Positions 58,401-64,000 of a stretch of 64,000 bases of DNA are shown here, piece after piece. Position 1 is the stretch's first letter, and the number at the start of each line of letters is the position of its first letter. The position numbers were made by a program, and so were the translations under genes. The DNA is from Parachlorella kessleri (lineage: Eukaryota; Chlorophyta; Trebouxiophyceae; Chlorellales; Chlorellaceae): the NCBI GenBank assembly GCA_001598975.1, contig BBXU01001992.1:106923-170922 (forward strand), given 5' to 3'. The notes under the pieces are model-generated. The model did not search any database, was not told the DNA's origin, and saw nothing but the letters and a program-made list of their open reading frames with translations.

Positions 58401-59082
58401 GACGCTGGATAGAAGCTAGTTATTACACTGTGGGGGGCGGGGGGGACCCATGTCGGAATGTTTGCGGCCCTTAATTTTTGTTGTTGTGTGTGGCCGTGGC
58501 TACATGACTCTGCAACGCTTGTGCCGTGCCTTGGCTGACCCGTGTTGTAAGGCTTGCTGTTAAAGGTCTCGTGCCAGGACAACCTGGGTTGTTCCTTGGT
58601 TTGGTGCGCTCATGATGACTGCTAGGCTTACAGGCCACCACCCGGCCATTACACAGTAGGCCTGGCAGTTTGGCATGGGGTGACACGCCCCACCATGTGC
58701 CCCACCTAAACCTCCTATCCCTTCCCCATGCGCATCTGTTTGGTGCGCGTTCATGGTGCATAAGCGGGCAAGTGCCACCGGGTTTGGGGGTGGCATGTGG
58801 CAATGCTCTGTGGGAGCAGGGAAATCTTGCTTTCATGTCAACACCTGCTGTCATTAAAGTGATGCTGGCCTCTGCAGGGAGCAGCAGTACGGCTGGCCGC
58901 CCGACCCCCTCTATACCGAGAGCAACTGGCCGTACGGCACACCTCACTTGGAGCTGTTCCTGAAGGACACGGCCCGCACAGACTGGGCTGTGATGGTCGC
59001 CGGGCTGTGCGTCTCGGCGGTGGCGGGCCTGGCTGCCCTGGCCACACATGCAGCGTATGAGAAGCGGCTAAAGCAGTCCTGA
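52460..59082 (+). CDS. NCSTN: Nicastrin, gamma-secretase ectodomain subunit
   Basis: Fifteen exons: 52460-52811, 53141-53248, 53607-53797, 53902-54234, 54656-54724, 55018-55144, 55476-55561, 55739-55882, 56055-56148, 56539-56601, 56834-56964, 57227-57356, 57628-57814, 58233-58373 and 58878-59082; 786 residues against ~710 in human. Landmarks in order: CVRLLHASGSIGC, VVQPDFLDDFLL, MAFPFPVFLLDND, LLASTDTTAFFHEKA, GETWGYMGSKRMLWEM (matching the GETFDYIGS region with its Glu kept), VGRAMGPDG, PLPPSS-like SLRSV segment PPSSVNSFLR, VIEDFDTEF and VQHYIS. One C-terminal membrane helix (WAVMVAGLCVSAVAGLAAL) precedes a short cytosolic end. Nicastrin stabilises gamma-secretase and gates substrate entry by steric exclusion. 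The start of exon 4 is the weakest boundary (acceptor GGGGAG), and introns 4 and 5 seem to use GC donors. The N-terminal signal peptide is weak. Confidence 0.9.
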
Positions 59083-59353
59083 CACGTTAAAGTCTGGGCT
59101 CCTGGCTGCTAGCCGGGGTTAGGTGGGTGGTAGTGAGAGAGCTTGCATAGTTACAGCCACCTTGTGTCATCTGGGTGGTCGCAAATGCGCTTGCAATGCA
59201 AATGTGCTAGCTATATGAAGGTCAGCACCAAGAGACATGCATAGTCTGACTTACCGTGAGCTAATTCACGCTACTCTGGCTGCATTTGCCCAGTGCTCTT
59301 GCACAGGACGAAAGCGCATGTTTGGCAGCAACATGGCAGTAAATGCTTCGCAT

Positions 59354-59358
59354 TGTAA
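59354..59358 (+). terminator. Putative TGTAA poly(A) signal of nicastrin
   Basis: First TGTAA downstream of the nicastrin stop. It is assigned by position only. Confidence 0.4.
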
Positions 59359-59574
59359 GGTTGCGGTGCACTCCTGTTGGTTTTTGGGGCATCGCTGCAG
59401 CACAACGTTCACCATCCACCACACGGCACTGGCGTGTACACCGCAGCCAGCGCCAAGGCAAGCACTCGCAATTTTAAGCGGGACATCCACAAGGCCTCTG
59501 AAAGCGCACTGACTGTTCATACCTCCTCTTACTGTCACACGAAGTGCCTGTGGAATAAAATCACTGCTAGCAGG

Positions 59575-59579
59575 TTACA
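59575..59579 (-). terminator. Putative TGTAA poly(A) signal of the knottin-HRGP gene
   Basis: TTACA on the plus strand, 120 bases past the minus-strand stop at 59699. It is assigned by position only. Confidence 0.4.
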
Positions 59580-59698
59580 ATGTGCAATGTGAGAGGGGGT
59601 GGGGTCAACACCTGCTTGGGCCTTGACGTGGGGAATCCACAAGCACCAGCTAGCCGCAAGCTTGGCTGACCCCAGAGGGGCCCCGAGGCATGGCTTGC

Positions 59699-61290
59699 CT
59701 AGCGGCCGCCCTGAGGGTTGGAGTACATGGGGTTGGCGGATGAGGCGGCCTGGCGGCTGCCTGTGGCGCTGCGGGAGCAGACCTTAGCGGAGGGGTCGCA
59801 ATACAGGTTGGCCGGCCCTGCAACAGCGAGCAGTCGAGAGATGCTTGCGAGGCGGCTTGCAATAGCCACGCGTATGGTGGCAATGAGGCAGGGCGAACCC
59901 GCACTGGCAACAGAAGCATGGAGAGAGCAGTCTGGTCCATGGCTGGGCCCCACGACACAACAGTCCAAGGCAGCCCCCGCAACCTCTCACCACGTTTTGA
60001 AACCCATTCAGGCACACGAGGACAAGGGCACACTTAGAGCAGTTCTCGCATGCCGGAGAGCTGCCCCCATGGCATGGCAGGTCTCCAACAAGGGTCCTCC
60101 TCAGGCACACACCGGAGCAGCAGTCGGTGTTCTTGTTGCAGGGCTCGTTCTCGTTGTGGCAGCCGCCCGCGCCAACATTATCCGACGGCTTTGGGCTGTA
60201 TTGCTGCGGAGAGGACGCTGGCTGGGGTGACTGAGCAGAGGAGGGCGGCTGAGAGTAGGATGGAGAGGGGGACGGTGATGGTGAGGGGCTGGGGCTATAG
60301 CTGGGGCTGTACTGCTGGGGAGAGGGAGAGGGAGAAGATGGCGAGGGGGAGGGGGAGCTGCTTGGAGAGGATGAGGCCGCACAACTGCCCTTGTTCAGTG
60401 TGTCCTGCGCCATGGGCGGGCATCCGCATGGACTGTGACTGCGAGTATGTTGAGTGGGAAATATTGTGTACCGGATGCAGCGCGGAGGCTCGTAAGATCC
60501 CAACAACGAGTCTGTGGCAGAAGCATGCTCCCAACATTGTCTGCGCCAGGGCAGCATGACCTGCTGTCCCGACTCACCTGGTTGATGTATCCCTGCTTGC
60601 CAGCTGAAGGCCCATTGACCACCTGCAGCCCATCATGGCAGCTTGGGAGGTTCTACTTGTACTCTTGACGCGGGGAGTGAGATGTGACCCGGCAGAAGTA
60701 GTGTGGCTGGCACCTCTGTAGTGCAACGCGTTTGGAGCTGCAGCGATGGCCTGCACCGGCTGCTGACACCTTGCTGCAGACCTAACCAATGCAGGCATCA
60801 TGCAGGCAAACAACCAACGGCATGCGCATGCATGAAGTCCTGCTCACCGTTGCTTTGACAAAGTGGAAGCACTCTGTCGTGACGCTGGGGTCGCTGACCC
60901 GGATCTGTACAATACATGCGCATGCAAAGATCAAGCAGGTGGTTGCTTACCACCAGTGTCACGCCTATGCCGGCTGTTCACTGCCCCTGCAGCTTTGCTG
61001 GCTGCTTACACTAACACTGACAGTGAATCTGGAGGAGCAACCTACTACACCTGTGTGCCCCCTGGTACGGTGGCCAGCGCTCTGTTCGTAATGGAAGGAC
61101 CTTCTCGAACTGCAGCCACGAGCAGGCTTGTTGCCTTGGACCGTGTACCGCAGCTATGTTGAAAGCGTCACCTGTCGTACCCACCGTTTACGTCAAAATT
61201 TGTGCTGTAGCAGTCGTCAGCAGCCGCAAGCTGGGTAAGAACCAGGGTGCAAATGAGCAGCAGCACTGGTAAACCGTGCATGGCCTTCAT
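59699..61290 (-). CDS. Small secreted Pro-rich protein with C-terminal knottin-like six-Cys motif
   Basis: Supported exons: 61290-61172 (signal peptide MKAMHGLPVLLLICTLVLTQ, then DDCYSTNF), 60904-60848 (IRVSDPSVTTECFHFVKAT), 60438-60113 and the last, 59817-59699. Exons between 61172 and 60438 are only partly resolved; an exon ending at the donor near 60573 is likely, and a further one around 61000-61100 is possible. The 60438-60113 exon encodes an SPSPSP/SPQQYSPSYSP tract of about 60 residues, HRGP-like. It runs into a cysteine cluster completed by the last exon with matching phase: C-x6-C-x5-CC-x7-C-x6-C (CHNENEPC, DCCSG, CDPSAKVC). That spacing fits an inhibitor-cystine-knot (knottin) fold. 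The protein ends in a Ser/Asn/Pro tail. I do not recognise a family; an extracellular wall-associated role is inferred from the signal peptide and Pro-rich spacer. Confidence 0.5.
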
Positions 61291-61803
61291 TGTAAGCAAA
61301 CTTAGAAGGAGTAAATGGGTAGCGTTGGTAGCATGCGTGTGGGAGGAAGTGGATATCAGAACAGAGGCTGTGCCGCATGGGCTCTTCCACACGTTTCACG
61401 AGGCCCTTTAGTCAATGTTACGTTGTGACACGCCAGCACAAACTCTGTAAGATTTTGACGAGCATGTTCCTTAGCTTGACATGCTTGGGCCAAGCACTAT
61501 ACACTCAACAGACAAGCTAGCCTCACGCAGGTTTACTTGACACCCTTTCTGAGACGTCAAATGTTTACAGGGATAGGAGATCTAATTCATAGTAAAAGAG
61601 CCTGCAGTCTTGAGCTAAGTGCGATTCTGTAGCAAGCCCGCGATTGAGCCAAGGATTCATGGCATGCTTCCCGCCGTCCCTGCGCCTTTGACAAATCCGT
61701 AAGGATCGGCCCACCTGCGACTCTTCCACCTGCGATCGAATGTCCGTTGATTGTCTAGCAATTCACCAATCGTACACTATAGAACTTTGCCTTAACGTTG
61801 GAC
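61291..61803. promoter_or_regulatory. Divergent promoter region, knottin-HRGP / TraB gene
   Basis: 513 bases lie between divergent starts at 61290 and 61804. The stretch is AT-richer than the neighbouring exons. I identified no specific motif. Confidence 0.4.
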
Positions 61804-64000
61804 ATGACGGGTCTATGCCAGGGCCTGCAGCTTGGCCAGTCCAGGCTTGAAACGCCTCAGCGCAGATGGCAGTTACACTCGACGAAGCGTTGTAACCTCT
61901 TCCACTCAGCAGTTGCAGTCGAGCTCAAAACTCTGCCAAGGGCTGGACGGTGCACGCCCGTGCCCAGCCCCTCAGCAAGCTTGCAGGTGCGCAGGGTTGC
62001 CTGGGGCCTTTCCCTTCTTTGAACATCTCCACCAAATTATTATAAACCGCTCAGAGTGATGAAGCCTAAGGTCAGAACCGACTACGCCCTGAATTGCCGA
62101 TCCTGCATTTAACCAAAACACCCACTTGCAGGCCGCCCCTGCCGCCGCCCCAGCAGCCACTGCAGCCCCAGCCCTCCCCCAGCCCCTGCGGGATGCCACA
62201 GCGGTGCTTACCTCCGCCTCCGGCTCGCAAGTGTACGTCCTGGGGGTCTCCCACGTGTCCAAGGTGTCCTGCCGGCAGGTCGAGGAACTCATCCAGCTAG
62301 TGAGGCCGGACATTGTTCTGGTGGAGCTCTGTAAAGAACGGGTGCCGCTGCTGGTTAACCCAGATGACCCACCCCCCGGCCTCTGGTACAGCAGCAGGCT
62401 GACTGTGTCTGGGCTGCCAGCGGGGCCGGGGTGGCCCAGCTCGGCGCAGCTGGTGGCCGCGGCGGGGCTCAAGTGCTCCGGTGGCATGCCAGTGACTGCC
62501 TCGGAGATTGAGGACGACTGTGTGACGCTGCTCTCCACGGGTGCGGAGAGGTTGACGCCTTGGGGTGGGCTGGGCTGCTACTGCTAGGTGTATGTGCGGA
62601 GAGGGGCTGCAGTGATAATGGATGGCTCACAGCCAACCGCATGTACGCAGATGCGCAACTGTCGTAGTAGTGCGGTGGCTTGACCCTTGCCTGGTCTTAT
62701 CTCGCTCTTGCCCCTCCTTTCTCTTCCTCGCAGGCCTTTTTGCTGCTGTTATGCCAGCAGTCAAACCCCCCGGCCCCAATGCCGCCCCTGCCTTCCTGCT
62801 CAAGGGCACCAACCTGCAAACAGTAGCTCCTGCTGGGGAGATCGAATTCTTGGTGAAGGAGAGGATGCTGCCCAAGCTGACTAGCTTAGAAACCAGCCTC
62901 GACGCGGGCGCCAAGGAGGCCTCTGCAGGTGGTAGCTTACCTGCTCCCCCTGTACTTGCCGTGCTCCCAGGCCGCATGCTGCCGCAGGCATCAGTGTAGC
63001 AGGTGTCATCATCGAAAAAGCACACCTGGGATTGAGGACTGCGACTCAGGAGGCAAAATGCGGGCGTACGAACTGACGATATGTGCTGCTTGCAGACGGT
63101 ATCGAGCGGGTAATGGCGGCAGCGCTGCAGGCGGCGGTAGAGGGTGCATCAGCCGTGAGCTGCTACCTGCAAGCCAGGGAGGGCCTGCTGGGACTGTACC
63201 CGGCAGACGTGAGGGAGTCACTAGAGGTCGTTTTTGAGGGGGCCGAGTCTGGGAGTGCCCGGGCAGTGGTGTGCCACGTCACCCCAGGTGCGTAGTCCAG
63301 TTGGGAATGCTAGCTGGTCATTGGCCGGCAAGACGGTTGGGGTTGGGTAAGTGTGCTACCGGCCTTGTAAGGCTGCATAGAGCTGGCGAATACCTGACAA
63401 GGCTCGAGCAGCGAGGCAGGAGATCTGCGAGCTGCCTCATCCTAGTGTCAAGGCGGGTTCAAGCACCCACTCTCCTTTCTCTCCTGCGCCCAACCTTTGC
63501 AGGCCAGCGCCCAAGCGTAGCTGGGCTGGAGGGTACTGCGGTGGGCGGCAAGGGGTGGGGTATCCAGGCCTTCCAGCGGCGCGCCCCCAAGCACAGCGGT
63601 GCCGGGCTGCGCCTCGGGGCTTCCCAGCAACTTGACGCAGCTGCACTGGAAGCGGCCTTGCCCACCAGCGACGGCACGAGAGACAGCCGAAATGCTGGTA
63701 CAGCAGCTGAGCCGGCAACGCGCTGGCGGCCTTGGTCTGACGCAGAGCGGCGGCAAGGAGACGCAGCAGTGCCTGTTGGCTCCTCCAGCAGCAACGGCAG
63801 CAGCAACAGCAGCAGCAACCCGCTCAGCCAGTGGTTTGCCCGGTCCCTGAGCCAGGCGTATGCCGGCTACCAGGCCAAGGCGGGGAGGCAGGTGGGGGTG
63901 CCCCCCGGAGCCGCATGGCAGGCGGCGCTGCGGGCGGCTGCGGCAAACGGCGCGCAGCAGGTGTGGGTGTGTAGGGTGTGTGTGTGTGTGTGGTGGGGGT
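61804..64000 (+). CDS. TraB/PrgY-domain protein (partial; 3' end beyond window)
   Basis: Five exons: 61804-61986, 62132-62540, 62734-62928, 63096-63287 and 63503-63960, then a donor leading off the window; about 479 residues are visible. Exon 1 is Ser/Arg/Gln-rich and may be an organelle transit peptide. Exon 2 holds the TraB-family opening: SGSQVYVLGVSHVSKVSCRQVEEL followed by PDIVLVELCKERVPLL, with the conserved GxxH and ELCKER elements. Exons 3-5 continue with DGIERVMAAALQAA and, after a Ser/Asn-rich insertion (NGSSNSSSNP), AWQAALRAAAANGAQQ, which corresponds to the AaxxGA helix before the next conserved strand. TraB proteins are putative proteases or hydrolases of poorly known function; some plant members sit on mitochondrial and ER membranes. 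The start at 61804 is the Met whose frame joins exon 2 in phase. An alternative Met at 61832 is out of phase. Confidence 0.82.
63961..64000 (+). repeat. GT-rich microsatellite at intron start
   Basis: The last 40 bases are an imperfect (GT)n/GGGT tract just after the exon 5 donor of the TraB gene. It is cut by the window edge. Confidence 0.7.

Larger units (their letters stand above)
59083..59698. other. Convergent 3' region, nicastrin / knottin-HRGP gene
   Basis: No coding exon is supported. A plus-strand TGTAA at 59354-59358 lies 272 bases past the nicastrin stop, and a minus-strand TGTAA at 59575-59579 lies 120 bases past the stop of the opposing gene. The two predicted 3' UTRs would overlap by roughly 220 bases. 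Confidence 0.45.

Noticed and set aside
60560..60680. Reading SCHDGLQVVNGPSAGKQG as a knottin-gene exon in phase 0
   Set aside because: It is an attractive peptide, but its donor phase does not join the SP-rich exon in the right frame; the phase-2 frame fits better. Left unresolved rather than annotated.

Overview
The window looks like nuclear DNA of a green alga, most likely a core chlorophyte close to the chlamydomonad/volvocine lineage. It is GC-rich, and nearly every gene is broken into many short exons. Pro/Ser-rich hydroxyproline-rich-glycoprotein (HRGP) tracts occur in two genes. One gene is the magnesium-chelatase subunit CHLI of chlorophyll synthesis, and the pentamer TGTAA, the usual chlorophyte poly(A) signal, lies downstream of many stop codons. 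I rebuilt the gene models by hand: exons were joined only where splice sites and reading phase agree, and homology was judged from remembered family motifs, not from a search.

Layout, left to right: a tandem pair of expansin-like genes on the minus strand (the left one runs off the window edge); TIM9 (+); a 13 kb gene (+) for a 2,699-residue polytopic protein of the fungal FLC/Pkd2 'TRP-like' family carrying a very long Pro-rich ectodomain; CHLI (-); RAD54B (+); a plant-type ORTHRUS/VIM (UHRF1-like) RING-SRA-RING protein without a PHD finger (-); RAB3GAP2 (-, C-terminally short); an RCHY1/MIEL1 CHY-RING E3 ligase (+); EAF6 (-); nicastrin (+); a small secreted Pro-rich protein with a six-cysteine knottin-like end (-); and the 5' part of a TraB-domain gene (+) that continues beyond the right edge.

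Functionally it is an ordinary mixture of housekeeping genes: mitochondrial import, chlorophyll synthesis, recombination repair, DNA-methylation reading, histone acetylation, Rab GTPase regulation, ubiquitin ligation and gamma-secretase. Three proteins look directed to the wall or cell surface: the expansin pair, the TRP-like HRGP protein and the knottin HRGP. Genes tend to alternate in orientation. Three divergent pairs have start codons only 257-353 bp apart (CHLI/RAD54B, RAB3GAP2/RCHY1, EAF6/nicastrin). I saw no rRNA or tRNA gene, CRISPR array or intact transposon; one 1.6 kb gene-poor stretch holds degenerate short repeats.

The most interesting items are the TRP-like channel-type protein fused to about 870 residues of wall-glycoprotein sequence, the knottin/HRGP secreted protein, the reciprocal intron differences between the tandem expansins, and five introns that seem to use GC donors.
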